From contig JAGPYM010000016.1 of NCBI GenBank assembly GCA_020736575.1, positions 744,001-808,000 on the forward strand: a stretch of 64,000 nucleotides of DNA. Reading direction: 5' to 3'. The notes under the pieces are model-generated. The model made no database searches. It was not told where the DNA came from and saw nothing but the letters and a program-made list of their open reading frames with translations. This document shows positions 1 through 11,408 of the stretch, in pieces. Every line of letters starts with the position of its first letter. The stretch's first letter is position 1. The position numbers and the translations under genes are program-made. This stretch comes from Thelonectria olida (taxonomy: Eukaryota > Ascomycota > Sordariomycetes > Hypocreales > Nectriaceae).

Positions 1-2047
1 GAGGCACATCGTTGGACGGATTGAGCTCGAAAAAGTTGGTCGGCTTCAGAGACACCGTCATCTTCTCGATGGGCATGACCGGGAAGTCTGGACGACTGAT
101 TAGCATTCATTCAAGTCCCCATCACCCATTGGACAAACAAAACTTACCCTCAGGTCTCGTGACATGCGTGATGCCAAACGTGTGCCAAAGAACAACATCT
201 TCGTTCTTGACCGGCTCGTCTCGGAACGCCCACTCGGCTATGCCCGTGTCCTCGCGGCTCTGGTTGGTAAACTCGCCAGATACCCACAGCTCGTCGTCGC
301 GGTACTTGGTCACCCAGATGGGCTTGGCGCTGAAGATGCCGCGGCGGTAGTTGAAGGTGCGCGGGCTCATCATCAGCATCTGGCTGGGCACCGCGTGCAG
401 CTTGTACCCGTGCGGCTTTCCCGAGACCTTGTTGATGCGCGACTCGTTGATGATCTTGAAAACGCGGCTCTTGGTGAGGTCGAGGTCGTAGCCGCCGGGT
501 CGTTCGATGGGTGTTGTGTGGACTCTGAAGGCGCAGCCGAAGGGGTCGAGATCGGGCTCGTTGGTGACGGGGATGCAGTCGTCGTAGATGATGGTGTTGT
601 TCTTGTCGCCGTCCAGACACGGGTCAACGCGAAGACAGAATAAATGCTGATGGTTCACGGCCAGAACGCCAGGGGCCACCACCGTTCCCCAGGGCACCTG
701 GAGCCCCTTCCGAATAGGCATGGTAGAGACGATGCCAGTCGCTTTGACATCGACGTGGAGGTTAGCAGCCTGGTCCAGAACGAAGGCCAAGATGTACTCG
801 TAGTTGGCGACCGTGGCGGTGCACTGCACCACGAGTTGACGGTCTCTGATGACGGAGGACTTGCTGTTGCGGAAGTTGGTGTGCTTCCAGCCGATGCCCT
901 CGTCGACCTCGTGCATGCAGATGACGTTGGGCATGACGACTGGCTTGCCGTCGCCAGTAACGCGAACGCCGCTGAAGTAGGCAATGTGCCCGAGACAGTC
1001 GCACCCCAGGGAGAGGCTGTTGGACGTCAAACCAAAGCCAGAGTCGCCTAGGTCAAAGGCTTGCTTGCGATGATAGGGCGAACGGGGATCGCCGTATGGG
1101 ACCGTCATCTCGCTCATAGACACACGGTAGAACAAAGGTCGATCATCGTACGTGACATCGTGCAGGACGGGGCCTTCTCGAAGAGTCCATCCCAGCTGGA
1201 AGGACCACTTCTGCCACTCAACCCGACGTCCGACTATCTTGAACGAGGGTCCCTCCGGCTGGATGACTTGCAGGGGCTTCAGATCCTTGCGGAACGCATC
1301 CTCTCCCATGATATTGGCGCTGTACTCGACGGGCTCGACTGGATCCCATGGCTGGGTCTCGGCGTCAAGAATATCGTTGGTTCCCATGGGCAGCCTTTGA
1401 AGTTCGACTAATTCGAGGGTATGGGCGTCGAAAACGGGTGCGAGAGGTAGTGGGATCGAGTAGTGGTTTGCTTCGCCATCTTCGGACATGGCAGCGTACA
1501 TGTAGCATTGGAACAGACGCCGTTTCTCCTTTGCGTCGTCGGTGCCATAGGCCCAAGGGTCTGCTTCAACGCGAGCTCTGGATATGTTATTTAGCACTCA
1601 TGAAAAAAGCTACAAGTTGAAGATGCCAACCTACTTGGGGGGAAGCTTCAATTTAGCTACCTCGGCCTTGACAGCCGGGTTGGAGAGACAGGTTCGATGA
1701 ATCAACTCATACTCGACCCAGTCAACGGGTCCTTGAGAGTCTGGAGCGTCATACGTCCTCTCAACCTTGGGATGCGTGAGGTTGACGGTTGCGATGAGAA
1801 GCGTCTGGCTGGTTTTAACGTGGTAGTAGACCCTCGCCTTTCGGTCGGGAGCCGGCCCATCGTGATGAAGGTGGTGAAGGGTGGGATTCTTGGGAGGCTC
1901 GGCGAGGTCCACGACCTTGAAGCGGACCTTGGTGCGTTCGAGTTGAAGATGATTCAGAAGAGTTTGTGAGGCTGCGCGCACTTCTTCGACTGTTAATGGG
2001 TCGAGAGGGTGCGGCGTGGACCTGGGGGACGGTGATGAGGAAGACAT
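1..2047 (-). CDS. Copper amine oxidase (partial, 3' end beyond left edge)
   Basis: Quinoprotein oxidase that turns primary amines into aldehyde, ammonia and H2O2. Model on the minus strand: exons 1635-2047, 148-1577 and 1-87, giving 643 residues before the edge; the family usually has about 670-700, so little is missing. The N-terminal part (DPLTVEEVRAAS) is the usual CAO N domain. The N-Y-E-Y motif carries the tyrosine that becomes topaquinone, and H-Q-H-L-F and H-T-F-G-I-T-H supply candidate copper histidines. The last exon reads DFPVMP...VSLKPTNFFELNPSNDVP, a typical C-terminus. The start is the ATG at 2047 (MSSSSPSPRS), the first in-frame ATG. The first intron uses donor GTAGGT. No signal peptide is visible, which fits an intracellular or peroxisomal enzyme; the PTS1 end cannot be seen. 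Its promoter faces that of an SDR. Family assignment is firm, substrate unknown. Confidence 0.93.
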
Positions 2048-2609
2048 TTTCGGTGCAATTGGAAGAAGGGACTGCTTGTCGATGGCGATTTTGGACAATA
2101 TGATGTCTCGAAGGTCCGTTTATACTCGCTGTCAATATATGAACATGGCCTCGGCAGTTGGAGGCTTTCATGATCAATCGTCCACTGTGTGTAAGTCGTT
2201 CTCCACCAAACGCCCATCTATGATCCATGATCCTTGGCTTCATGAGAGCGGGGGAACACAGCCAACCCCTCTGACCATTCCTGAATAGGAAACACACCCA
2301 GCTTCATATCCACTGACTCGACGAGACTGCCTGTGGCTTCATGTTCCTTAATGGGGAAACAGTCCATATCTTCATGCAAGGCGATTTCTGACTCGGGAAA
2401 CGCTGCCCCCTGTTCTCTTTCTGGCAACGCCCTCAGCTTGCGGGGAGCTCATGACATGGCGAGTGGGCATGGCGAAGAGAGGCATCGGACTGCAGTGCCG
2501 AAGCAGCTTTGCCGAGCGGTTATCTATTGTTCATCTTAAGAAATGCTAGGCCCCGGGAGACACTCGTTTGCACCAAACCTCAACATCCCCAAGATACCAT
2601 TGCGTGAAC
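2048..2609. promoter_or_regulatory. Divergent intergenic region between amine oxidase and SDR
   Basis: 562 bases separate the start codons of two divergently transcribed oxidoreductase genes, so both promoters must lie here. I see no convincing TATA box, tandem repeat or additional coding sequence; short open frames in it have no recognisable protein features. Confidence 0.55.
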
Positions 2610-3572
2610 ATGACGGTGCCCGACTTTAAAGGACTTGACCTGACTGGCAAGACTGCCATTGTCACTGGCTCTTCGCGGTACATATATCCACGCCAAAGCT
2701 TTCAAGCCTTTCTGACTTGTTGATCGAAACAGGGGAATCGGTGCTGCAATTGCCGTCCTACTTGCGAAGCGCGGTGCCAACCTTGTCATCAATTATACCA
2801 GCGAGAAAAGTCGGCCACGAGCTGAAGCAGTCGCCCAACAGATCCAAGATATTGGATCAAAAGCGTCAATATGTCGAGCCAGTGTCGCCGACTTTGACGG
2901 CATCAAGGCTCTTGTGAAGAGCGCTCTTGACTTGAGCGAAACCGGAAAGATTGAAATTCTGGTTCACAAGTAAGTCATCGGCTGTTCTCGCCTTCGTGTC
3001 GTAGCTAATCTGTCCGTCAGCGCCTCAATCGGACTTGATGCGAACCTCGACGAAGTCACAGAGGACTTTTATACGTCTCATTTTGACACAAACGTCAAGG
3101 GTCCAATCTTCCTGACCCAAGCTGTCGTCCCGCACATTGCGCGCGGCGGGCGCATCGTCTTTGTGTCTTCAGCCGCCGCCCGACTGGGAGTCGCTGGACA
3201 GACCGTCTACGCAGCCACAAAGGCCGCCGACGAAGCTCTCGTTCGCGTCTGGGCGAAGGAGCTCGGGCAATCGCACAACATTACCGTCAACTGCGTGAAC
3301 CCTGGCCCTGTTGCTACAGGTACGTTGCGCTGTTCTATCTGTGACTGAGGCAGCGTGCGTTTGGTAAAGAAGACTGACCGTGTATAGATCAATGGGCCGA
3401 GAGCGACGACCAGTTTAGACAGGACATGCAGCCGCTGATTGAGTCGACACCGGCAGCGTCGCGGATTGGAGAGGTAGACGATATCGCGCCTCTTGTGGCC
3501 TTTTTGTGTACGGATGATGCGAGGTGGGCGACGGGTTCTGTTTTGAGTGCAAATGGTGGTCTTTACAACTAG
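2610..3572 (+). CDS. Short-chain dehydrogenase/reductase (SDR)
   Basis: NAD(P)-dependent oxidoreductase of the classical SDR family. Exons 2610-2677, 2733-2969, 3021-3319 and 3388-3572 join to 789 nt, 262 residues, the usual length. The Rossmann motif VTGSSRGIGAA is assembled across the first splice junction, the NAS motif across the second (NASIG), and the active-site Y-x-x-x-K appears as VYAATKAA after SSAAAR; the NPGPVATD segment spans the third junction. The protein ends WATGSVLSANGGLYN, a normal SDR C-terminus, so the model looks complete. No targeting signal is visible. Substrate cannot be read from sequence; position beside the amine oxidase suggests, but does not prove, reduction or oxidation of the aldehyde made by that enzyme. 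Confidence 0.92.
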
Positions 3573-3964
3573 TTGAGACGGTCCAATAGATGCCGTGTGA
3601 GATAAATTGATGTCTGTCACCTGGTCGTGTTCCAGTATCTTCCTGTTATGCTTCGTGTTGTTTTACTATGGCTCCAGTTCTCAAGGAACAATATTTCAAA
3701 ATTGATCTCTCTCCTGCAGTGATGAGATATAATGAACATTATGCCCAACTCTCATCTTCTAAACGATACACCCATTCTCTTGAAGGATTTCTTACAAGTC
3801 CGACACTGTGAATCTTTTCCTTCGTTCAATTCTGTAGCATTGTATCTCTCTCAAGACAGGACTGCCTCATTGCCGACATCCTCTCACAAGCCGCTACCAT
3901 GACTAAACTACCCTACTAACAAAACCCACCAGTGCTATCCTGGTTCTGACCAAATAGACAAATA
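3573..3964. other. Convergent 3' intergenic region (SDR / permease)
   Basis: 392 bases between the stop codons of two convergent genes. It is AT-richer than the flanks and should hold both 3' ends; I see nothing else in it. Confidence 0.5.
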
Positions 3965-6040
3965 CTAAGCAGCACCCGTCTGATCCTCGCCCTTGAGGGA
4001 CTGCATATTCGCCTCCTTGATGAGCTCCCAATCAATTTGTGGCCCTTCAAAGTTCTTGCGCCCGTTCGTGAACCAGAGCCCAATAATAATTCCAAATAGA
4101 CCGACTGTCACCACACTGATGTAGTTCATCGTCTCAGTAGTGACTGGAATGCTCGGAGGCATGCAGACAGTCACACCCAAGACAACAATCCAGAAGATGG
4201 AGAAGAGGTTGCATACATATCCGAGCCAACCCAGGTTGAGGTATCTGGGTGGAAGATTCTTCTCTCTGCCCTGGAAAAGAAGGATGCCCTGAGGAACAGC
4301 GTAAGTAATATTGAGGAACAGGACAGCCGAGGTAATGATTGAGTTGAATGCTGTGGTTGATGCAAGATACAACAGACCGTAGAGAGTGATGAAAACGAAG
4401 GCGGCAACCGTGGTGCGCACAGGGAAGCCAAGCCTTCGATCGATCTTGACAAAATATTCAGAGAAAGGGACCCCTTGCTACGGGGGTATTAGCACAGCTC
4501 AGTCTTATTTCCCTACGGGAAAGTCATGAAAACTTACATCTCGAGCAAACGCCCAGGCCATACGACCACTGGTCACCCATTGAGACGGAAGAGACACTAC
4601 CACCTAGTCAGGAACTGCGGCGTCTAGAGACGTGGAATTAATCACCACTTACAGACGTAGACAACCAGAAGCCACGAGACCAGGAAGACGGTCACATTCC
4701 TATTTCCAGTCCTGTTGTAGAAATCATATTAGCTATGCCCCCTGAAATACTATTCAAGGCACACTCACGCTTGATATACCAACTCCATGCTTGGCAACGG
4801 AGATGAAGTGACTTTTTCGAGATCCGTCATGAAAAATATGAGAGCGACGAAGAGGGGAAGGCAAGTAACCATGCCAATGACCATCGTCATGATGATGACC
4901 TGAGGGACTCGGCGTCCGGGCTGTGACATTTCCTCGCTAATGTGAATGGCTGTGCTTGAAATTAGCACCATGTTCATCATTTTCGTAGAGGCGAGTCACT
5001 TACCGCCATCAGTGCCTCCAAACGCGTACATGCAGTTGGAGATTCCCAGCATCCAAGCTGTGCCTGCGTTCCATCCACTTGATCCCAGGCCAGATTCGAC
5101 GAGGAACGATGCTTCGTTGGTGTGCTGGTGCATCCCAGTGGTCACGAAGAGCATCAGGAACATGCCAACGACGGAGAAGAAGAGAGAGGCTTGGACGACA
5201 ATGGACAATCGATTCGAAGCCACAAAGACTGGAATAACTGCGTTGATGTTGGATGAATTGTTTTCAATTCGCTCTGGATAGGGAACTACTCACCTGTGAT
5301 GACAGCTACAGCCACGTATAGGAGGTAGATCTGCCATCGCTGGACTACGAAGCTCGGATCGAAGAAGTTGATCATTCCGGCCAAGGTGGCAGCGGCTAGG
5401 GAAATTCCAGAGCAGCTTTGAAAACGATCGTTAGATATGTCGTCAAGGGGTGGACGGGAAAGGAGAAATACCTGACGATCCACCAAGCCAACACGGACAT
5501 CCAACCTATGACGAAGGCCGTGAAGCGCTTCGACTTTTCGGGGCTCAAGATGTAACAGAAGTGATATTGTCCGCCGGTCGACTGTTGGTGCAACAGTTAG
5601 TATGGAATCTAGCGCAGTCGCGAGAGGGGAAAGGATTTCAAGTGCGTACCGGGAAGGCAGAAGCAATCTCGCTCAGGCCGAGGGTGATGATGAATTGCAC
5701 GACGAAAGCAACAACGAGACCCAAGATGCAGACCTGGGGACCCCCGTAGACGAGGCTCTGTCCAAAGCAGCTCTGATAACGTGTTAGTCGGTCTTGCGGA
5801 GTCATGGTAAGCAGATAGACTTGCCAAGTATCCAACCCAGGAGTTGGTGATGGAAAACCCGAGACTCAAGGCAGATATCCAGTTGAACTGGCGTCGGAGA
5901 TCTGACTTGTGGCCATTGGCCCTGAGGACGGCATCGTCAACATCGTCGCCGAGGATGCTGCCGCGAGCAACGCTTTCGTTGTCTTGGTTGCCGTTGGGGC
6001 GTATCTTGAGGTCCATTGCCTCCTTTTCTGTAGTCGACAT
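3965..6040 (-). CDS. APC-family amine/amino-acid permease
   Basis: Plasma-membrane transporter of the amino acid-polyamine-organocation family, closest in style to fungal GABA/choline-type permeases. Nine exons on the minus strand: 5825-6040, 5650-5772, 5472-5581, 5294-5415, 5004-5237, 4769-4949, 4653-4711, 4538-4596, 3965-4477; total 1617 nt, 538 residues, the expected size for 12 membrane helices. A hydrophilic N-terminus (MSTTEKEAMDL) precedes RRQFNWISALSLGFSITNSW, the usual first helix; later helices include YGGPQVCILGLVV, WMSVLAWWIV and MYAFGGTDGAIHISEE, the last a conserved APC segment. The first intron appears to start with GC rather than GT (TTG|GCAAGT): a GT donor three bases downstream breaks the frame, while GCAAGT restores all downstream helices. 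Gene order suggests import of the amine oxidised by the neighbours; the substrate is inferred only. Confidence 0.9.
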
Positions 6041-6821
6041 TGGAGTTGATGAATGGTAAGAACCGTATGATGGCTTAGGATTTAGATAATGGCTGGGCAC
6101 TACCAGGTTGCACTTTGACTCGCCTCCAGAATCGATGTGGCAATTGACTGCTTTTAAACCCGATATGATGGCTTGGAAGACGCGGATGCCGTTCGTCTCT
6201 GTCAATTGACTTCAAAGCAAGTCGTCCCGTGCTCCCTTACGTCCATATCATCCTCGATAGCCACCGTGACCATGATTGGCGGTCCACGAGGGCGATATGA
6301 AGGTGAGCAGGGATGCCACTAGTCGGTGCTGCCCCGGATTCTAGATAGACGATGCATCGCAACTGTTCGTCTTGGCCTCAACTCTGGGGTAGAACCTGCT
6401 GCACCTACCACCAGCTGCTTACAGGGGGGCATTGTCCTTGGCCAGCAGCTGAATCATGAGCCGTGGTGATAAGGGCGTGGCGGCTCTTGGAGGCAATAAT
6501 CCCAGCTGCCCGGAATCAAGCGAGAGGATCCCTGCCCCACAAAGACCATGTTTGATAGCTTGGGGTTTTGCCCTTTCTGGTGATAGTTGAAGGCGGTTGA
6601 AGCTATTGCCGAAAGGGGAAATACTTCCAATTGCCCATCATGGAGTAACGAGGACTTGACAACGACTTCTCGTTTCTTCCTTCATTTTCTTGTCTGCGCT
6701 GGGATATAAACGGGCGTAACATTCCTAGTCATTTCCATCGTGGATCTAGCTTCACGCCATTCGGCCAGTTATCAAACAACCTGATCAACATCTCGCGTTC
6801 TTTATCATTTACACCAGTGCC
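6041..6821. promoter_or_regulatory. Divergent promoter region of permease and PhyH dioxygenase
   Basis: 781 bases between divergent start codons. A consensus TATAAA lies at 6705-6710, about 112 bases before the dioxygenase ATG and followed by a pyrimidine-rich leader, a normal fungal core promoter. No coding sequence is supported here. Confidence 0.6.
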
Positions 6822-7955
6822 ATGTCTGCCATTGCTGACAAGTACGGACCTGAAGTCCAAAAGGTTGCGGCCGACACGCCGCTGGAAGAAATTCTGTATC
6901 TTCTGAAGCGTGATGGCGGCGTCTTTGTCAAGCGTCTCGTCTCGGATGCGGACCTTGACCAGACCTTTGAGGAATGCCGCGACCGACTCGACTCAGACGT
7001 TGCGTGGGAGGGCAGTTTCTTTCCGAGTGCGTTCTTGTCTGCGGCTCACCATCCTAGCACTCCCTCCCCGACTTATCAGACGCTAACTCCGGTCCTTAGA
7101 GGAGACGCAGCGAGCCCCTGGCATGCTCGCTCTAAGCCCGACGTATGCCAAGACGCAGGTCATGAACCCAGTCTTCCAAGCCGTGGTCGACCACTTCCTC
7201 ACCACCCGCAGCTGGTTCTGGTGGGGGGACGAGAGGAAGGAGTCCGTCTCCAAGCCCTATGTCCACTCATGCACGGCCATGAGAATCGGCCCTGGCGGCA
7301 AGGCTCAGCCCTTGCACAGGGACGACTACATCAGCCACAATGTCCACGAGGGGGTGGACAAGTGGGATGATGAGCGAGATGCCAACCGTGAGACGGCCGT
7401 TGGGCTGTTCGTTGCCGGGTCCAAGGTGACCAAGGAGAATGGGGGTACGCAGTTCATTCCCGGCAGCCATCTTTGGTGAGTATTTTCTACATGATGCCGC
7501 GGAAAGATGCACGTCTAATGTGTTTCTACCGTAGGTCTTCGAAGAGAGGCCCGCCTCGTGTCGAAGAGTGCATTTTCGCAGACATGGACAAGGGAGATGC
7601 CTTCATCATGCTGGCATCTGCGTACCACGGCGGCGGCACCAACTCGACCAAGGACCAGCACCGCTTGGTGTATGCGACGTTTGCCATCCGCGGCTTTTTG
7701 CGCCAGGAGGAGAACCAGTTCTTGACTGTGCCTCGCGAAGTTGCCGAGAAGCTTGATCAGCCAATTCAGGCTTTTATGGGCTACTCGATGAGTGGTGAGT
7801 TTTCGTCGCAAATTCTCGTAACCCTGCGGGATGAATGTGTGAATGGATGGTTTCTAACTGAAGCGTATCTAGACCCTGCGTGTGGCTATGTTGATCAAGT
7901 CGATCCGATATTCCTTTTGCGGCCGGAATTGAAGGCTGGGCCGACTGATTTTTAA
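6822..7955 (+). CDS. Phytanoyl-CoA dioxygenase (PhyH)-family Fe(II)/2-oxoglutarate oxygenase
   Basis: Exons 6822-7026, 7100-7475, 7535-7794 and 7873-7955 give 307 residues, usual for fungal PhyH-fold oxygenases. The Fe(II)-binding facial triad is visible: H141-x-D143 in PLHRDDY and H225 in SAYHGGGTN; the arginine of DQHRLVYA is the likely 2-oxoglutarate anchor. The segment MRIGPGGKAQPLHRDD is typical of the fungal subgroup that includes secondary-metabolite oxygenases such as the fumitremorgin endoperoxidase, but this subgroup also has catabolic members. No signal peptide. Between a permease and a Zn(II)2Cys6 regulator it looks like the oxygenase of a small pathway cluster. Substrate unknown; hydroxylation or oxidative dealkylation of an imported amine compound is one possibility. 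Confidence 0.9.
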
Positions 7956-8441
7956 TGAATTGAGACTGTATGGGCAATTGTTGCGCGAGGAACTGTTTTT
8001 TCCCTCAAGCGTTTACGTAAACAAGTTGTTGTCGGCGGGAGGAGGAATAAGAGCATCAATACGACGTGTATTTAGAAGAGGGGGGTCGTGGCCCATAAGA
8101 AATGCAAGTATTTTCCAAGTACAACACGACATTACGGCTTAAACTGGAGTGAAGATGGTGGGCAGCATCCTATTTACTTGATCAGGCAATTAACTACTAC
8201 TGAGAAGGGCTAATAACCAAACACCGGTCTTCGAATTAATGCGTCTTCGTAGATTTGTTGACAGCGGCGGCTCCCCGCACCGTGACTCCGCAATAAGCAA
8301 GCTGGGGCAACTAACTATTTCCTCCCGTGTCGCTCTTCTCCTCCAAACATCCATTTGTCAGTGGGTGAGAGACGACAATTCAATCCTCACCCGGTCTCCG
8401 TCTTGGCCAATTTTCTCGTCTATTTTCTCACCGCAGACACA
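7956..8441. other. Intergenic region before the Zn(II)2Cys6 gene
   Basis: 486 bases containing the 3' end of the dioxygenase gene and the promoter and leader of the regulator. A CT-rich stretch near 8315-8410 precedes the chosen ATG. No further gene is supported. Confidence 0.45.
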
Positions 8442-10455
8442 ATGGCAAATGAGCAGCAAAAATCTGGTAAGGGGCCGACTGCCTGGCGCAAAGGTCAGTA
8501 TCGTCCGGGCTCCTCCGCTCGTCTCACTCAGTGCATCATACACCACTCAACAACGGCCAAGCCATGAGATCATAGCGCCAATATCAACCTCATCACTCAT
8601 CAATTCGTGCCACCAGCTAACGGCCTGTTCCGAATTAGACCCAGCCTGTGGCACGTGTCGCAAGAAATGTCGAAAGTGCGATCGCAAGCGTCCCATCTGC
8701 GACAGGTGTCGGACAAAGGGCCTCCACTGCGAGGGCTATCCCCCGAGATTCCAGTTTTGCGAGATGGTTGTCGTATCCGAGCGGGAAAAGCCCCAGGCCT
8801 CTCATGGCCGTGTCAAGCGGGGCGGCGCAAGCAATGCCGCCTTGTCTCGCTCGGTTCAAGCCCAAGTCGAGGAGGAATCTCCCCCGGAACCCGTCGGTGC
8901 CCTCGAGGCCCTCATCCCGGCTTTCACCCAAAGCCCTTCGATCCCTGCATCCTTCCCTCCCGATGGCTCTGGTCTAGAGGTTCCGACTGAGCTGACCAAC
9001 CCGTCGCCGTCGGTATCGACTTCTCCGTATTCTCAAGCTCCGACTCCACCTCTCACCGGGAGTCCGGGTCTTGACCATGACCTGCAAACCAACCAAGCCC
9101 TCATCTTACACTGTAAGCACCCAATCCTGCACTGAGAAATACGTGTCTAACTACTTCTCCTAGTCGACCGTGTGCTCAGCACAATGCTGTCTATTCACAT
9201 ACCAGGAACAGAGAATCCATTCAAAGACCACATTTTGCCCCTCGCCTACCAACACCAAGGCGTCCTCCATGCTTTGCTTGGCTTATCAGCTTGTCACATG
9301 TACTTGTCTGGAAAAGACGAGAGCTCGCAGCATGTAACGACGGCTCTTCAATATCGAGTCTCGGCTTTGCATTCGCTGGCATCGTTACTCCTCAAGGAAG
9401 AATCTGCGGGGCTGTCAAGCTCTGAGGAGGAGTTTGTCTTGGCCATGGTTCTTTTGCTCGTCTTTCATGACGTACGCCGCCATTCCCCAGTTCAATTACA
9501 TCCAGCTAACATCTGCATTTCCACAGATATGTGAGACTGGTGTGTCAACTCACGGAGCTCATTTAACCGGGGTGTCCTTTCTCTGCGGACGGCTCGCATG
9601 CCCACCTGACTTCTCAAGGCGATCTAGAGCGAGCATGTTCTTCGTCTCGGCTCTTTCATGGTAACGCTGTCACACGCCATGGCCCGCTTCCCCGGATTTC
9701 AAGCTGACTTGTGCTAGGTTGGACATGTTGCGGGGTTTCAGTGGCGCTGAAAAGCTGTCGTACTCGGAGGAGGTACGCAAGTGCGTGAGGGACCACGGGA
9801 GTCTCAGCCTGCATACCCTCGTTGGGTGTCCGCCGGTGATATTTTACCGGATTGGGCAAGTCTTACAGGCGGGGAAGGAATATTTGGACGGGTCCCTATC
9901 TTTGGATCAGTTCAAGGCCTTGCTCGATGATGCTGAGAAGTTCTTCCGCGGCTGGGACCCCAACGAGGCAGTCTACCCAACGAGGCACGAAGAGTGGAAG
10001 CATCTAGCGGAGGCGTACCGCCATGCGTGCCTGCTGCGAGTTCTCCGGTTTCCAGACACGTTTGTTATCCCCTGCGAAGACGAGCGTATCAAGGCGTCGG
10101 TTGCCGCCATTCTCGACGTGTGCGCGGCGGTTCCTCGCGACTCAGTCTTTTACAAGCGACTGCTCTTCCCGCTGTTCCTGGCTGGAGCTGAGACTATTTC
10201 TCCGCATCAGACGCACTATGCCAGTTGGTGCATTGGCGAGATTAAGCATTCGACGGGGTTCCAGCATCCTGCCATGACGGATATGCTGACGAAAGTATGG
10301 GAGGAGCGCAAGAATAACACGCTTGGATGGACGAATGTGCCTTGGATGGAGTTTGTGAGTGATAGCTGTTTTTTCTTTGGCATGGTTCTCGTGCTAATCA
10401 TTGACAGACGTGTTCGACCCTTCTCCAGTCTCAGCATGCCTATCTTTTCTTCTAG
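8442..10455 (+). CDS. Zn(II)2Cys6 transcription factor, cluster-associated
   Basis: Nuclear DNA-binding regulator. Six exons: 8442-8466, 8639-9112, 9164-9471, 9527-9660, 9718-10354, 10408-10455; 541 residues. The zinc cluster is at residues 12-39 with C-x2-C-x6-C-x6-C-x2-C-x6-C spacing (C12, C15, C22, C29, C32, C39; an extra C19 inside the first loop). A Ser/Pro-rich linker follows, then a helical domain from about residue 165 (HFDRVLSTMLSI, HALLGLSACHMYLSG) resembling the Fungal_trans_2 type of middle domain. The first coding exon is only 25 nt and is the least certain part; it is chosen because its phase joins directly to the zinc cluster at an ATTAG acceptor. It is the probable local regulator of the amine oxidase, SDR, permease and dioxygenase genes, by position only. 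Confidence 0.85.
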
Positions 10456-11408
10456 AGACATGCCGGTGCCCGCCCACGAGCAAAGGACAGCTGGAGAGCC
10501 AGAATAATCTTTCTGTTGATTGATGAGCAGATATTCCCCATTCTTGAAGAATCCAGGTAAAGGAAGGGAATCTCCAGTTGGGATTGGGCCATGAGCGGAG
10601 CGGTATAGCTCGTCCACCCCAGGCGACAAGCAAGCCAACGTATGACTACTGCCAATACCTCATTATATCAACTGCTTATGGGCCGTTTGTCGTCGTACTG
10701 AATAGAGACAGAGATGCCAATTCCTTGACTTGACCGTCTGTTGGCATCCTTTCGCATCACCGCAAGTTCTCGTCACGCTATACCTTGGTCCAACCCCAGC
10801 AACCAGATAACGAGAAGCCAGGATCAATCGCCTGATTGCAGTCACCCGCCTCCGCGACCGGGCATGCCGAATTGAAAGCGCGCCTTTGCTGCAATGGCTT
10901 GTGAGGCTCGTCAGTCCCTTGTCCGCCCTTCGTGAGTGGGACCCGTACCTGACCCTGCGCGCGGGGAAGACGGGAAGCCCACTCAGCGCTGCAAACTGAA
11001 GTGGGCAAAAGTCATGATCGGCAGCCAAAGAAAAAAATTGAGTCAATCGACCGGTGTCGGCGGCTTTGGGTCATCCATACGAGGCTGGAGGGAGTCATCA
11101 AGGAAGGATTGCTTTTTTTTTTTCTCCTTACCCCAGACTAAAATTTTATAGAGCAATAACTACGTAGTTGTTGCATTGTTTTTTTTTTCTTCGTTCCAAT
11201 TGACCAATCATTAATTTGATAAATACCTTGTCTGCCCTTGCTTGTGTCCCCAACAAATTCCACCTCGACCGCTTCCTTCCTCCATTCCTCATTCTTCGCT
11301 TTGCTTAAATACAGCCTCGACCTCGACTCCAAAGCTCACCAAGTCCTCCACCGAGTACATCCATCGACTACCTATCCATCGATTGCGAAATCAAAACCAC
11401 CGCCCACC
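10456..11408. promoter_or_regulatory. Promoter region of argininosuccinate synthase
   Basis: 953 bases. The half nearest the gene contains a general-control box (listed separately), a 12-base palindrome AACTACGTAGTT at 11158-11169, two T-tracts near 11113 and 11180, and a long CT-rich leader from about 11260 to the ATG, typical of a strongly expressed fungal housekeeping gene. No ORF in this stretch looks coding. Confidence 0.6.
11039..11045. promoter_or_regulatory. Candidate CpcA/Gcn4 general-control element TGAGTCA
   Basis: A perfect TGASTCA site 364 bases before the ATG of an arginine-biosynthesis gene. Cross-pathway control of arginine genes by CpcA/Gcn4-type bZIP factors through this sequence is well established in fungi; a 7-base match also arises by chance, so the assignment rests on the gene it precedes. 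Confidence 0.6.

Noticed and set aside
164..1411. Long plus-strand open frames opposite the amine oxidase
   Set aside because: They lie antisense to a gene with clear motifs and have the composition expected of shadow frames in GC3-rich coding DNA.
11105..11195. Two T-tracts as pol III terminators of a hidden RNA gene
   Set aside because: No A/B boxes or folded tRNA/5S-like sequence precede them; T-tracts are common in fungal promoters.
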